From: Methanothrix harundinacea 6Ac | GTDB taxonomy: Archaea; Halobacteriota; Methanosarcinia; Methanotrichales; Methanotrichaceae | Assembly: GCF_000235565.1 (NCBI RefSeq) | Contig: NC_017527.1 | Span: forward strand, 1,054,001 to 1,118,000 | Direction: 5' to 3' | DNA length: 64,000 nucleotides | Part shown: positions 53,303-63,143 of the stretch, piece after piece | How positions within the stretch are numbered: the first letter of the stretch is position 1 | Layout: every line of letters starts with the position of its first letter | The notes under the pieces: model-generated | The model's database searches: none | Told to the model about the DNA's origin: nothing | What the model saw: the letters and a program-made list of their open reading frames with translations, nothing else | Translations under genes and position numbers: made by a program

Positions 53303-54618
53303 GGGGCGGCGCTCCCCCGGTGTTCGGTGATCCGACGATCGAACTCGGTGATCGCCCGGAGCATATCCTCCTGGTCGATGGACCTCCTGTCCGCGAGGAG
53401 GGCGTTGAGGACCGCCTCCCTCACCACCAGCCGGATGTCGGAGCCGGAGTACCCCTCCGTCCTCTCGGCCAGGACCTCGGGGTCGACCCGGGCGTCCATC
53501 CTCCCCAGGACCTTCCCGAAGATCCTCCGCCTCATCTCCTCGTCGGGGAGGGGGAAGCTCACCACCTTGTCAAACCTCCTCCATGCGGCGTAGTCGAGGA
53601 GCTGGGGGTGGTTTGTGGCGGCGATGAGGAGGACCCCGTCCTCCACCAGGCTGACGTCGTCGATCGCCTTGAGGAGGGTGTTGACAGCCCTCTTGATGGC
53701 GCCGTGCTCATCGGAGGTCCTGGTCTTGGCTACGAAGTCGAACTCGTCGATGAAGAGGATACAGGGGCTGAGGGTCTTCGCGAGGTCGAAGACCTTGTCG
53801 ATGTTCTTGCTGGTCTCCCCGAGGTACTGGCTCGTCACCATCGAGAGGCGGACCTCCACCAGGGGGAGGCCGAACTTCCCTGAGAGGGCCATGGCGGTGG
53901 AGGTCTTCCCCGTCCCCGGAGGCCCGACGAAGAGGAGCTTTCCGATGTCGTAGAGCCCCACCTCTCTCAGGTAATCGCGGTGCTCCAGGGCCTTGGCCGC
54001 CTTCTCGATCTCCGTCACCTGGTCCTTCGTTAATACCAGGTCCTCGATCCGGTCCCGGACGTCTTCGGGGGCCTTGATCCTGACGAGCTTCAGGATCTCG
54101 TCCGCCTCTTCGACCTTCGCCTCCATCTCCCGGATCTTCGACTGGATCCACTCCCGATCAGTCAGTAGAGGCTGGTTTCTCTTCCTCGCCTCGGCGTAGC
54201 TGACGTCGAGGGAGTCGTAGTTCTCGTAGAAGTAGGCGAGGGTGGGGTTGGACCTGATCCTCTCCAGGGAGTCGCGCTTGACGAACCACCTCGCCCCCAG
54301 GTCGAAGACGGTGAGCCTCAGCTGGTCGCGGATCCCCTCCCGGTCGACGAAGGGCAGGCTCCTCGCCGCTTCCCGGACGCTGCCGAGGCCGAAGATCTCC
54401 TGGACGTCCCCCTCGGTGACGTAGATCGGCCGCTTCACCTTTCTCGTCACGGGATCGAAGTAGTGTTTCCTGATCTTCGGCGGGAGGTCGTCCTCGGTCA
54501 GGTTCTCGGATCGGTTGTATATCTCCGCCGTGAGGAGGAGCTCCGCGACCTCCAGCTCCCCCGACGTCTCCGCACCCCTCAGCTCCGCCTCTGATCCTGT
54601 CTTTGCGCTTGACCCCAT
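53299..54618 (-). CDS. AAA+ ATPase, archaeal type
   Basis: A 439-aa ATPase. The N-terminal 200 residues hold a winged-helix-like segment (VTEGDVQEIFGLGSVREAA) and a coiled coil. The AAA module has Walker A GPPGTGKTS near residue 233, Walker B CILFIDEFD, sensor 1 ATNHP and arginine fingers in AAWRRFDK. It resembles cytoplasmic unfoldase-like AAA proteins of methanogens. The partner is the PhnP-like hydrolase. Substrate unknown. Confidence 0.85.
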   Translation of the reverse strand: MGSSAKTGSEAELRGAETSGELEVAELLLTAEIYNRSENLTEDDLPPKIRKHYFDPVTRKVKRPIYVTEGDVQEIFGLGSVREAARSLPFVDREGIRDQLRLTVFDLGARWFVKRDSLERIRSNPTLAYFYENYDSLDVSYAEARKRNQPLLTDREWIQSKIREMEAKVEEADEILKLVRIKAPEDVRDRIEDLVLTKDQVTEIEKAAKALEHRDYLREVGLYDIGKLLFVGPPGTGKTSTAMALSGKFGLPLVEVRLSMVTSQYLGETSKNIDKVFDLAKTLSPCILFIDEFDFVAKTRTSDEHGAIKRAVNTLLKAIDDVSLVEDGVLLIAATNHPQLLDYAAWRRFDKVVSFPLPDEEMRRRIFGKVLGRMDARVDPEVLAERTEGYSGSDIRLVVREAVLNALLADRRSIDQEDMLRAITEFDRRITEHRGSAAP

Positions 54619-54848
54619 TTTTGCACCCGACCCCGACCTTTGAACCCCTATCTATCGAGCTGTCCTATGGCTGAAGGCGATTAATGGCCCCCCGGGAGTG
54701 ATAAATCTTTCCTTCCATCGGCGTCCGGTTACAGGAAGATCCCGGCCGACGTCGGCGGTCTTCCGTCGTCAGCTTTATCAACTATAAAAAACCCCTTGGT
54801 GGGAGATCGACCATATTTTTGTGGTCTCAGTTTGGTGATGGAATATGA

Positions 54849-56351
54849 ATGCGTGGGATCGCTTTATTTGGTAGAGTTCGTCTCCTGGACACGACGCTTC
54901 GGGACGGTGAACAGACCCCCGGGGTCTCCCTGACCCTGGAGGAGAAGGTGAGCATCGCCCGGCAACTGGACGCCCTCGGCCTCGACGTCATCGAGGCGGG
55001 CTCCGCCGTCACCTCCGAAGGCGAGAGGAGGGCCATGAAGGCGGTGGCCGAGGAGGGGCTCCGGGCCGAGGTCTGCAGCTACGTCCGGGCGCGGACCGGC
55101 GACGTGGACCTCGCCCTCAATTGTGATGTCGACTCCATCCACCTGGTGGTGCCGGTCTCGGACCTTCACATCCGGTGCAAGCTCCGGTCCGACCGGGAGG
55201 GGGTTATGAGGGCGGCGGTGGAGGTGACCGAGTACGCCAAGGGCCACGGCCTAATCGTCGAACTATCCGGCGAGGACGCAAGCCGCGCCGACGAGGGGTA
55301 TCTAACTGCCCTCTATCGGGCGGGGATCGACGCCGGAGCCGATCGGCTCTGCTACTGCGACACCGTGGGGGTTTTAGTCGCGGAGAAGGCCTTCGAGGTC
55401 TTCTCGCGGCTATCAAAGCTTCCAGTGCCGGTGAGCGTCCACTGTCACGACGACTTCGGCCTCGCTACGGCGAATACCGTCGCCGCCTTGCGGGGCGGGG
55501 CCTCCATGGCCCACGTCACCGTCAACGGCATCGGAGAGCGGGGCGGGAACACCAGCCTCGAAGAGGTGGTGATGACCCTGGAGTCCCTCTACGGCATAAA
55601 GACGGAGATCCAGTGTCAGGAGCTCTACTCCCTCTCCCGCCTCGTCAGCAGGCTGACGGGGATTCCGGTCGCCCCCAACAAGGCCATCGTCGGGGAGAAC
55701 GCCTTCACCCACGAGGCGGGGATCCACGTCCACGGCCTCCTCGCCGACACCTCGACCTACGAGCCGATCCACCCCGAGGCGGTGGGGAGGAAGAGGAGGA
55801 TCGTCCTCGGAAAGCACGCCGGCCGAAGCTCCGTCGAGCTCGCCCTGAGGGAGCTGGGGATCGAGTCCACCGAGGGCGAGCTCGCCGAGATCCTCTCCCG
55901 GGTCAAGGAGCTGGGGGACAAGGGGAAACGGGTCACAGACGCCGACCTTCAGACGATCGCGGAGATCGTCCTATCGATCCAGAAGGAGCCGAAGGTGAAG
56001 CTGAACGAGTTCACCATCGTCAGCGGAAACCATGCCATTCCGACCGCCAGCGTCAGGATCATAGTCAACGGGTCGGAGATCCTGGAGGCGGGGACGGGGG
56101 TCGGGCCGGTGGACGCGGCGATCAACGCCATCCGCCGGGCCATCTCCGGGGTGAGGGACGTGAGGCTCGAGGAGTACCACGTCGACGCCGTCACCGGCGG
56201 TACGAACGCCCTCGTCGAGGTCTGGGTTACGATGGCGATGGGCGACCGGACCATAACGGCCCGGGGGGCGGGAGCGGACATCATCATGGCCTCCGTGGAG
56301 GCCGTCTTGGAAGGGATCAACAGGCTGATGCAACTTGAGGAGGACGGATAG
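54849..56351 (+). CDS. cimA: (R)-citramalate synthase / 2-isopropylmalate synthase family
   Basis: A 500-aa DRE-TIM metallolyase: LLDTTLRDGEQTPGV, the VIEAGSAVTSEGE stretch, HCHDDFGLATANT metal histidines and NGIGERGGNTSLEE, then a C-terminal regulatory domain. The EAGSA and DSIHLVVP wording is closer to what I recall of Methanocaldococcus CimA (MJ1392) than to LeuA, and it heads the ilvBNC genes, fitting isoleucine synthesis from pyruvate. LeuA remains possible. A TATA-like CTATAAAAAA lies about 65 bases upstream. Confidence 0.85.
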   Translation: MRGIALFGRVRLLDTTLRDGEQTPGVSLTLEEKVSIARQLDALGLDVIEAGSAVTSEGERRAMKAVAEEGLRAEVCSYVRARTGDVDLALNCDVDSIHLVVPVSDLHIRCKLRSDREGVMRAAVEVTEYAKGHGLIVELSGEDASRADEGYLTALYRAGIDAGADRLCYCDTVGVLVAEKAFEVFSRLSKLPVPVSVHCHDDFGLATANTVAALRGGASMAHVTVNGIGERGGNTSLEEVVMTLESLYGIKTEIQCQELYSLSRLVSRLTGIPVAPNKAIVGENAFTHEAGIHVHGLLADTSTYEPIHPEAVGRKRRIVLGKHAGRSSVELALRELGIESTEGELAEILSRVKELGDKGKRVTDADLQTIAEIVLSIQKEPKVKLNEFTIVSGNHAIPTASVRIIVNGSEILEAGTGVGPVDAAINAIRRAISGVRDVRLEEYHVDAVTGGTNALVEVWVTMAMGDRTITARGAGADIIMASVEAVLEGINRLMQLEEDG

Positions 56352-58094
56352 ATGGGTAAGATGAGCGGGGCCGAAGCCATCCTGGAGTGCCTGAAGCTCG
56401 AGGGGGTCGAGATCATCTTCGGGCTTCCGGGCGGGGTGCTTCTGCCCCTCTATGACGCCATTTACGATTCGGATATCAGGCACATTCTCGTCAGGCATGA
56501 GCAGGCGGCGGCCCACGCCGCCGACGGATACGCGAGGGCGACGGGCCGCGTCGGGGTATGCCTTGCGACCTCGGGGCCCGGCGCCACGAACCTGGTGACG
56601 GGGATAGCCACCGCCTACATGGACTCGGTGCCGATGGTGGCGATGACCGGCCAGGTCCCGACGAACCTCATCGGGAAGGACGCCTTCCAGGAGGCGGACA
56701 TCACCGGGATCACTATGCCGGTGACCAAGCACAGCTACCTCGTCAAGGATGCGAAGGAGATCCCCCGGGTCTTCAGGGAGGCGTTCTACATCGCCCGGAC
56801 CGGGAGGCCCGGCCCCGTCCTCATCGACCTTCCCCGGGACGTCACCGCCGACGAGGTGGAGTTCAAGTATCCGGAGATCAACCTTCCGGGCTACAGCCCG
56901 AACCTGAAGGTCCACCACCTCCAGATCAGGAAGGCGGCGAAAGCCCTGATGGAGGCGGAGAGGCCCGTCATCTACGTCGGAGGCGGCGTCAAGTACTCCG
57001 ACGGCCACCGGGAGCTCCTCCGGCTCGCAGAGAGGATCAAGGCCCCGGTGACGACGACCCTGATGGGGATCGGCTGCTTCCCCGAGGACCATCCCCTCTC
57101 CCTGGGGATGCTGGGGATGCACGGGACGAAGTACGCCAACTACGCCGTCCAGGAGGCGGACCTGATCCTGGCCGTGGGGGCGCGCTTCGACGACCGGGTC
57201 ACAGGAAAGGTGGCGAGCTTCGCCCCCCAGGCGAGGGTGATCCACGTCGACGTCGACCCCGCCGAGATCGGCAAGAACGTCCGGGTGGACATACCGGTCG
57301 TCGGGGACGCCAAGTCCGCCCTAACGGAGCTGGCCAAGGCCGTCGAGGATAAGCCCTGGAGCCCCTGGAACGACAAGATCTCCGGCTGGAAGGGCGAACA
57401 TCCCCTCGGCTATGCCAAGGACTCCGAGACGATCAAGCCCCAGGCGGTCCTGGAGACCCTCTACGAGCTCTGCCCCGAGGCGGTCATCGTGACGGAGGTC
57501 GGCCAGAACCAGATGTGGGCAGCTCAGTTCTTCACCCACAAGGATCCCCGGAGGTTCATATCCTCCGGGGGGCTGGGGACGATGGGGTACGGATTTCCGG
57601 CGGCGATCGGGGCGAAGCTCGGCTGCCCCGATGCAGATGTATTCGACATAGCCGGGGACGGGAGCTTCCAGATGAACATCCAGGAGCTGGCGACGGCCGT
57701 CGTCAACGAGGTCGCCGTCAAGGTGATCATCCTCAACAACGGCGTCCTGGGGATGGTCCGGCAGTGGCAGGACCTCTTCTACGAGAAGAGGTTCTCCAGC
57801 ACCACCCTCCACCGGGTCCCCGACTTCGTCAAGGTCGCCGAGGCGTACGGGGCCTTGGGCCTGCGGGCGACGAAGCCCTCGGAGCTGGAGGGTGTGCTGA
57901 AGGAGGCGATCGATTCAGAGGTGGTTACCGTCGTCGACGTCATCATATCCCCCGACGAGAAGGTCTCGCCGATGGTCCCGGCGGGGGCCTCCCTATCCGA
58001 GATCCTGGAGCTGGAGAGGGCGGACGAGCCTGGCACGACCAGGAAGGCGTATGCAGGATCGGCTGCCGCGGAGATTCTGGAGCTGGAGGGGTGA
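56352..58094 (+). CDS. ilvB: Acetolactate synthase large subunit
   Basis: A 580-aa thiamine-diphosphate enzyme joining two pyruvates, or pyruvate and 2-oxobutyrate. The activating Glu lies in VRHEQAAAHAADGYA; the TPP motif is GDGSFQMN through IILNN. It begins directly at the stop of the previous gene and shares a GTGA overlap with ilvN. Confidence 0.96.
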   Translation: MGKMSGAEAILECLKLEGVEIIFGLPGGVLLPLYDAIYDSDIRHILVRHEQAAAHAADGYARATGRVGVCLATSGPGATNLVTGIATAYMDSVPMVAMTGQVPTNLIGKDAFQEADITGITMPVTKHSYLVKDAKEIPRVFREAFYIARTGRPGPVLIDLPRDVTADEVEFKYPEINLPGYSPNLKVHHLQIRKAAKALMEAERPVIYVGGGVKYSDGHRELLRLAERIKAPVTTTLMGIGCFPEDHPLSLGMLGMHGTKYANYAVQEADLILAVGARFDDRVTGKVASFAPQARVIHVDVDPAEIGKNVRVDIPVVGDAKSALTELAKAVEDKPWSPWNDKISGWKGEHPLGYAKDSETIKPQAVLETLYELCPEAVIVTEVGQNQMWAAQFFTHKDPRRFISSGGLGTMGYGFPAAIGAKLGCPDADVFDIAGDGSFQMNIQELATAVVNEVAVKVIILNNGVLGMVRQWQDLFYEKRFSSTTLHRVPDFVKVAEAYGALGLRATKPSELEGVLKEAIDSEVVTVVDVIISPDEKVSPMVPAGASLSEILELERADEPGTTRKAYAGSAAAEILELEG

Positions 58095-58588
58095 AGGTGC
58101 TCCATACCATAGCCCTCATCGTCGAGAACAGGCCCGGCGTCCTGGTGAGGATAGCGGGGCTCTTCAGCAGGCGCGGCTTCAACATCGACAGCCTCACCGT
58201 CGGGGCGACGGACAACCCCGACTACTCCAGGATGACGATCACCGTCGACGGAGACGAGGTCGTCCTCGAGCAGGTGACAAAGCAGCTGAACAAGCTGATA
58301 AACGTCATCCGGGTCAGCGAGCTCGACCCTGCGGAGTCGGTGGAGCGAGAGCTGGCGATGATAAAGGTCGCGGCGAAGAAGGAGGACAGAAGCGAGATCA
58401 TGCAGATCGTCAGCGTCTTCCGGGCGAAGATCATCGACGTATCTCCCCGATCGATGATAATCGAGGTGACGGGGAGCCAGGACAAGGTCGAGGCGATGGT
58501 CCGGCTCCTCCGCCAGTTCGGGATCAAGGAGATGGCCCGGACCGGGAAGGTCTCGATGATCAGGGGTGCGAAGGTGGTGAACCCCTGA
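58091..58588 (+). CDS. ilvN: Acetolactate synthase small subunit
   Basis: A 165-aa regulatory subunit with an N-terminal ACT domain (HTIALIVENRPGVLVRIAGLF and RRGFNIDSLTVG) and the C-terminal domain ending near VRLLRQFGIKEMARTG. It confers valine feedback in characterised enzymes. Start GTG 58091 overlaps the ilvB stop. Confidence 0.95.
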   Translation: MKVLHTIALIVENRPGVLVRIAGLFSRRGFNIDSLTVGATDNPDYSRMTITVDGDEVVLEQVTKQLNKLINVIRVSELDPAESVERELAMIKVAAKKEDRSEIMQIVSVFRAKIIDVSPRSMIIEVTGSQDKVEAMVRLLRQFGIKEMARTGKVSMIRGAKVVNP

Positions 58589-58685
58589 TCGGTTCGGCCC
58601 GGCCCTCATCGGACCCGGGCCGAACGAAGGGTCTCCCCCAGGGGACCGGACGGATCATCGAACATCAATCACGAACCAGATCAAG

Positions 58686-58695
58686 TTTATATTTA
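58686..58695 (+). promoter_or_regulatory. TATA box of ilvC
   Basis: TTTATATTTA, 64 bases before the ilvC ATG, predicts a start near 58716 and a 34-base leader with GGAGG at 58736-58740. ilvC may thus have its own promoter besides read-through from ilvBN. Confidence 0.5.
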
Positions 58696-58749
58696 ATGCG
58701 TAATGGATTCTCAGAAGAGGACTTCTCAAGATAGGGAGGACTACAGAAA

Positions 58750-59745
58750 ATGGCAAAGATATACCACGACGGGGACGCCGACCTGGGCGTCCTGAAGGGG
58801 AAGACGATCGCCATCATCGGGTACGGAAGCCAAGGGCACGCCCAGGCCCAGAACCTCCGGGACTCGGGGCTCGAGGTCGTCGCGGCGGACGTCCCCGGCT
58901 CGAAGGCCTGGAAGAGGGCGGAGGCGGACGGGATCAGGGTGACGACGACCCCCGAGGCGGCGAAGGAGGCGGACCTGATCCACATCCTCCTCCCCGACGA
59001 GCTCCACCCGAAGATCTACAAGAAGGACATCGAGCCTCACCTCGAAGAGGGGAACGCCCTCGGCTTCTCCCACGGCTTCAACATCCACTTCTCTCAGATC
59101 ATACCCCCCGAGAACGTCGACGTCTACATGGTGGCGCCGAAGGGGCCCGGCGACCTGGTCCGGAGGACCTACGTCGAGGGGATAGGAACGCCGTGCCTCG
59201 TCGCCATCCAGCAGGACTTCACCGGCACCGCCTTCGATAAGGCGATGGCCTACGCCAAGGGGATCGGCGGGACCCGGGCCGGGGTCCTGGAGACGACCTT
59301 CCAGGAGGAGACGGAGACCGACCTCTTCGGGGAGCAGGTCGACCTCTGCGGCGGCGTTACAGAGCTTATAAAGGCCTCCTTTGAGACCCTCATCCGGGCC
59401 GGCTACCAGCCCGAGATCGCCTACTTCGAGACCTGCCACGAGCTGAAGCTGATCGTCGACCTGATCTACGAGGGCGGCCTGATGCGGATGTGGGATAACG
59501 TCTCCAACACCGCCGAGTACGGCGGCCTCACCCGGGGCGACCGGATCATCAACGAGCAGTCGAGGGAGGCGATGTGGGAGATCCTGACGGAGATCCAGAC
59601 CGGCGAGTTCGCCCGGGAGTGGATCCTGGAGTCCCAGGCCGGCCTTCCCGTCAAGAGGGCCCTGGAGAGGATGGAGTCCGAGCACCTCATCGAAGAGGTG
59701 GGCGCGGAGCTCCGGGCCATGATGCCGTGGCTGAAGAAAGAGTGA
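58750..59745 (+). CDS. ilvC: Ketol-acid reductoisomerase
   Basis: A 331-aa class I enzyme: [19 protein letters not shown] is the NADPH Rossmann loop, [10 protein letters not shown] follows, and the C-terminal knot domain has QVDLCGG, E in [10 protein letters not shown] and NTAEYGG. It performs isomerisation and reduction in valine and isoleucine synthesis. Confidence 0.97.
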   Translation: MAKIYHDGDADLGVLKGKTIAIIGYGSQGHAQAQNLRDSGLEVVAADVPGSKAWKRAEADGIRVTTTPEAAKEADLIHILLPDELHPKIYKKDIEPHLEEGNALGFSHGFNIHFSQIIPPENVDVYMVAPKGPGDLVRRTYVEGIGTPCLVAIQQDFTGTAFDKAMAYAKGIGGTRAGVLETTFQEETETDLFGEQVDLCGGVTELIKASFETLIRAGYQPEIAYFETCHELKLIVDLIYEGGLMRMWDNVSNTAEYGGLTRGDRIINEQSREAMWEILTEIQTGEFAREWILESQAGLPVKRALERMESEHLIEEVGAELRAMMPWLKKE

Positions 59746-59783
59746 AGATCATCTCTTAAAGGAGGGATGCTAAGCCATCGGGA

Positions 59784-59809
59784 GGGCGGGCGCCAAGGCG
59801 CGTCCGCCC
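59784..59809 (+). terminator. Hairpin after ilvC
   Basis: GGGCGG pairs with CCGCCC around an inner GCGC/GCGC helix, 39 bases after the ilvC stop, followed within 25 bases by an ATATTTAT stretch. Likely 3' end of the ilv transcript. The rest of the gap to 60011 shows no gene. Confidence 0.4.
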
Positions 59810-60011
59810 GTCCGGAGGGCTCATATTTATCCCTTGATTTTCCTTGGGCTTAGAAATCGCCTTCTGGAAGTATCTCACTGACATTGACTGCGTGCTGGAC
59901 AAGCAGCCAATACCCCAGCTCCAAAAGCACAAAACTTCGGCGATTCCATAATTTAGCCATGGAGCTATATGGCATGCAAACTGTACCATCGGCGATTGAA
60001 GCGATCTTTGA

Positions 60012-60437
60012 TCAAGGTGGGTGCCCAATTCTCTGCCCTAAGGCGCATCCGTGACCAGCTAAGAAGTTAGGGTTCGCTGTGCAGGTGACTCCCACCCAAA
60101 TCTGGTCGACGGTTTCTGGCCGGGCCGCGCACGCATTCCATGCCATCGTATAGAGATCATCTGCGACCTCCTGCTGCCTGCCAGAAGCCACTATATCATC
60201 ATCTAGATATTGGATGACAAGCTCGACTCCAGGCTCGGGTACCCAAGGTCGATCGTATATCTTAACTTCCTGAGGGTAATATCCCGCCAAGGCCGCGTTG
60301 GTAAGAATCTCATCAACGATATCTTCTCTCACGCCAAGTGTCAGGGGGATGGAGCTATCGTCGCTGGCCGCCACTATCGTTGCCATCATCAATCCTATGG
60401 TAACCCAACCGAGTAGTTTAGTTTTCATTTCTACCAA
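60012..60437 (-). CDS. Small secreted protein of unknown function
   Basis: A 141-aa protein with a signal peptide (KLLGWVTIGLMMATIVAAS, about residues 7-25). The rest is beta/alpha mixed with three cysteines late (NACAARP, GVTCTANP, HGCALG). No family is recognised. An ATG three codons later (MKTK) may be the true start. Confidence 0.6.
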   Translation of the reverse strand: MVEMKTKLLGWVTIGLMMATIVAASDDSSIPLTLGVREDIVDEILTNAALAGYYPQEVKIYDRPWVPEPGVELVIQYLDDDIVASGRQQEVADDLYTMAWNACAARPETVDQIWVGVTCTANPNFLAGHGCALGQRIGHPP

Positions 60438-60850
60438 AATCCCTCCCTCTGAGCTCTCTCGGGAATAATATCAAGCCTTTTGCTGATCATCCTTCATCCT
60501 TTTGACATTTCTTTCAATTCCCTTTTCATCGAGGCGCTCGTTGCAGATACTTATTATAAAACCATAATATAAATAAGTTTCCCACTTAAATTATCATTTT
60601 TTATCAGGATGACCCTTGTCTCCGCAAGGAAGTTTTCCTTCCCAACCTCCACAAGTAATTCCCCGCCGCCCCTTCGAGAGACCGGCTTCTTGATGGCCGC
60701 CCTCCTTCGGTCCGATCCTCCGGGGCGAGGTGACCTGCGAGGGCGAAGGAGAGACGCCGGCGGAGCTTTCGGGTCGGATGAGCCCGACGGACCTTCCGGG
60801 CAGGCGAATCAAATGCGAGGCAGTGAGGGCCGCCATCATCGTCACCGGGA
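60438..60850. other. AT-rich gap followed by first copy of the 148-bp repeat
   Basis: The first 170 bases are AT-rich (CATAATATAAATAAG and similar) and probably hold the promoter of the secreted gene on the left. From 60661 the GC-rich direct repeat begins. Open frames on both strands in the repeat show no recognisable domain. Confidence 0.4.
60661..60808 (+). repeat. 148-bp direct repeat, copy 1
   Basis: Aligns without gaps to 62790-62937 with about 17 mismatches by eye. Both copies lie close to small stress or antitoxin-like genes. Changes fall in all codon positions of every frame, so the repeat does not look like a gene under selection. Confidence 0.75.
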
Positions 60851-61198
60851 TCAGGCCTTGCCTTTCGTCCCGAACCGCTTGGCGACGTTGAGGAAGGTCA
60901 TCCCCACCACCTCGCCCTTCTCGCGCCTGATGATGACGTCGTCGTCGGTCAGCTCGGAGTCGTCGGCACGGCTAGGCCTCTTGAAGTTCACATAGAGGAC
61001 GTCCGCCTCCTCGTCGTAATCGACCCAGATCTTCTTATGGGGGATGGTGAGCAGGTGGGGGACCAGCGCCGATACCTTCTCTACCTCTGCCGCGCCCATA
61101 TCTTCGACCTCCTTTCGAGCAGCTTCAACCTTCTCGTGAGAAACGCCGTGATTGCGAAGCCGTCCTCTATGCTCAATTATATAAGCCTCAATCCTCAC
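60851..61198 (-). CDS. DUF2283 family protein
   Basis: A 115-aa protein. The C-terminal 55 residues match DUF2283: WVDYDEEADVLYVNF, SELTDDDVIIRRE, then GEVVGMTFLNVAKRF. The N-terminal 55 residues are helical and may be a separate module. DUF2283 proteins are often found with toxin-like partners; none adjoins here. A nearly identical 3' part appears at 63885-64000. Confidence 0.8.
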   Translation of the reverse strand: MRIEAYIIEHRGRLRNHGVSHEKVEAARKEVEDMGAAEVEKVSALVPHLLTIPHKKIWVDYDEEADVLYVNFKRPSRADDSELTDDDVIIRREKGEVVGMTFLNVAKRFGTKGKA

Positions 61199-61344
61199 AT
61201 CTCGCCCAACTCACCGCGCCAGGCAGCGGCCTCCTCATCCGGCGCCGCCCCGGGCGCCTGCACTCCTGCGACGTCTTCCGGGCGGCGGTCGATCTCTGCT
61301 CAGAGCCCTGGTAATATTGGCGATCTTCCCTTGGATATCGCCTC

Positions 61345-62457
61345 CTAGACGCTGATCGGCGTCTCGGAGATCTGCCATATCCCGTCGATGGTGGCCAGGT
61401 CCTGATCGGCCCCCCGGAAGGATCGCTCGAAGTGGACCGCTATTGTGACCACATCCTCGGCTTCTCCCATATCCCTGGTGTAGGTGTAGGTCTTCTCCTC
61501 GGCGGCAGCTCCCAGCACTCCGGCATTGATAATTTCTGCATCAACAACCCTGCCATCCTTCAGAAGCTCGACGTAAACTTTGTTGCCGTCCAGGTCGATC
61601 GATTCGATTGCCAGTTCGTACCCCTCCTCCAGCTCCAGCGACGTGCCGCTGGTGAAGGTCCTCTCCTGGCCGTCGTCGTAGATGATCCGAGATAGCAGGT
61701 TGTGATTCACAAGGTCCGGCTCCTTGGAGACGTCGTACAGGCAGCCGTCGTCGGCGTAGGCGGCAAAGTAATCCTCTCCGTCCGATTCGAGGGTATAGAA
61801 GTGCCCCCAATCATCCCGCTCGAAATTTCTCCACTGAGGAACCCGGACCTCTCCCTCCCCAATCTCGATAGGGGTATCAGAGATCTGCCAGATCCCGTCG
61901 ACGGTGGCCAGGTCCCTGTCGGCTCCTCGGAAGGAGTTCTTGAAGTGGACGGCTATGATGACGACGTCCTCCTCAGCTCCGCCCAGATCCACCGAGTAGG
62001 TGTAGGTCCTGTCGTCTAAGTCTGCTCCTTCCCGAGAGGGCTCCACCACGGCAGAATCGACGACTGCACCGCCCCTCATCAGCTGGACGAAGACCTTGTT
62101 GCCGTCGAGGTCGATGGACTGGATCGCAAGCTCGTACCCCTCCTCCAGCTCCAGGGGCATGCCCGAAGTGAAGACGCGATCTTCGACTTCGTCGATCAGC
62201 ACCCGCGATAGTCGGCCGGATTTCGTCAGGTCGGTATCTATCGAGCTTTCCCAGAGATGGCCTACTTCAGCATAGGCGGCAAAGAGCCTCTCCCCTTGGA
62301 GGTCGACGGTCCAGAAGGAGCCCCACTCCTCCAGCTGAAAGGGCTCCATTGAGGCGATTTGTGTAACGTTGCTGGTCGATGAGTCCGCGCCGAAAGCTGT
62401 GCAGACAAACAGCACCCCAATGGCAAGAAAGGCCGGAATTACTTCTTTGGTGGCGAT
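61345..62457 (-). CDS. S-layer-type protein with two tandem domains
   Basis: Two copies of a roughly 165-residue module share ELEEGYELAI, SIDLDGNKV and DGIWQIS(E/D)TPI; this matches the Methanosarcinales S-layer domain (PF07752/DUF1608). A conventional start is GTG 62415, but that cuts the signal peptide. In-frame ATC 62457 or ATT 62463, just after AAAGGAGG, would restore it (IATKEVIPAFLAIGVLFVCTAFGA), so I extend the gene to 62457. No C-terminal anchor is seen, unlike full S-layer proteins. Confidence 0.72.
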   Translation of the reverse strand: MATKEVIPAFLAIGVLFVCTAFGADSSTSNVTQIASMEPFQLEEWGSFWTVDLQGERLFAAYAEVGHLWESSIDTDLTKSGRLSRVLIDEVEDRVFTSGMPLELEEGYELAIQSIDLDGNKVFVQLMRGGAVVDSAVVEPSREGADLDDRTYTYSVDLGGAEEDVVIIAVHFKNSFRGADRDLATVDGIWQISDTPIEIGEGEVRVPQWRNFERDDWGHFYTLESDGEDYFAAYADDGCLYDVSKEPDLVNHNLLSRIIYDDGQERTFTSGTSLELEEGYELAIESIDLDGNKVYVELLKDGRVVDAEIINAGVLGAAAEEKTYTYTRDMGEAEDVVTIAVHFERSFRGADQDLATIDGIWQISETPISV

Positions 62458-63143
62458 ATCAATTCCTCCTTTATCAACTGTTATATCTCTCGATTTAAAA
62501 GGCTTTTCATCTCCTGATTAAAAGATTGACTGTTTATGATCGATTATGCGATATGGTTCGGCATCCAGTTCGAAGAGAACCTTTGAGATGGCCTTCAGGC
62601 TGCTACCATATTATTTTAAGCCGTCCTGATAGCTGGACTGCGAACCGATTTTTGCTCCAACTCAAAAACGAATCATCCAGCAGCATCCCTTCCATCCGGC
62701 GCCGCCCGGGTGCCCGGCACCCGCGCCCCCAGGCCGCGACAGCGCCCTCCGCCGAGATCGCGCCATCGGTACCGCGGATGGGGAGAGGTCCCCGCCACCC
62801 CTTCGAGAGACCGGCTTCTTGATGGCCGCCCTCCTTCGGTCCGATCAACCGGGGCGTGGTGACCTGCGAGGGCGACGGAGAGATCCTGGCGAATTTTGCG
62901 GGGCGAATGAGCCCGACGGACCTTCTGGTCTGGCGAAACGCGGGCTTTCGGGGGGCGATCGAGCGGGAGAGCGGCCGCCCCTCATCCCGCGCCCCCCCCG
63001 CGCCCTTCGCCTCCAGGCTGCGACAGTGCCTCCGCCAAGACTGCCTCCATCCCCAAAAGGAGCGCGGCGGAAAAGGTGATATCATATCACCGCCCTCTTC
63101 TCAAAATTAGCCGGAGACCGGAGACAAATTTGAGGCGGAAGAT
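62458..63143. other. Long gap with second repeat copy
   Basis: About 690 bases. AT-rich promoter sequence for the S-layer gene lies near 62470-62530. The rest is GC-rich and contains the 148-bp repeat and shorter repeats of the motif CAGGC(C/T)GCGACAG(C/T)GCC near 62731 and 63014. Frames are open on both strands but show no domain. Confidence 0.4.
62790..62937 (+). repeat. 148-bp direct repeat, copy 2
   Basis: Second copy of the repeat at 60661-60808, about 88% identical by eye and exactly 2129 bases away, located 206 bases before the MNT gene. Confidence 0.75.

Noticed and set aside
59756-60028. A 90-codon minus-strand frame between ilvC and the secreted gene
   Set aside because: No homologous look, no promoter, and it runs through the ilvC 3' hairpin.
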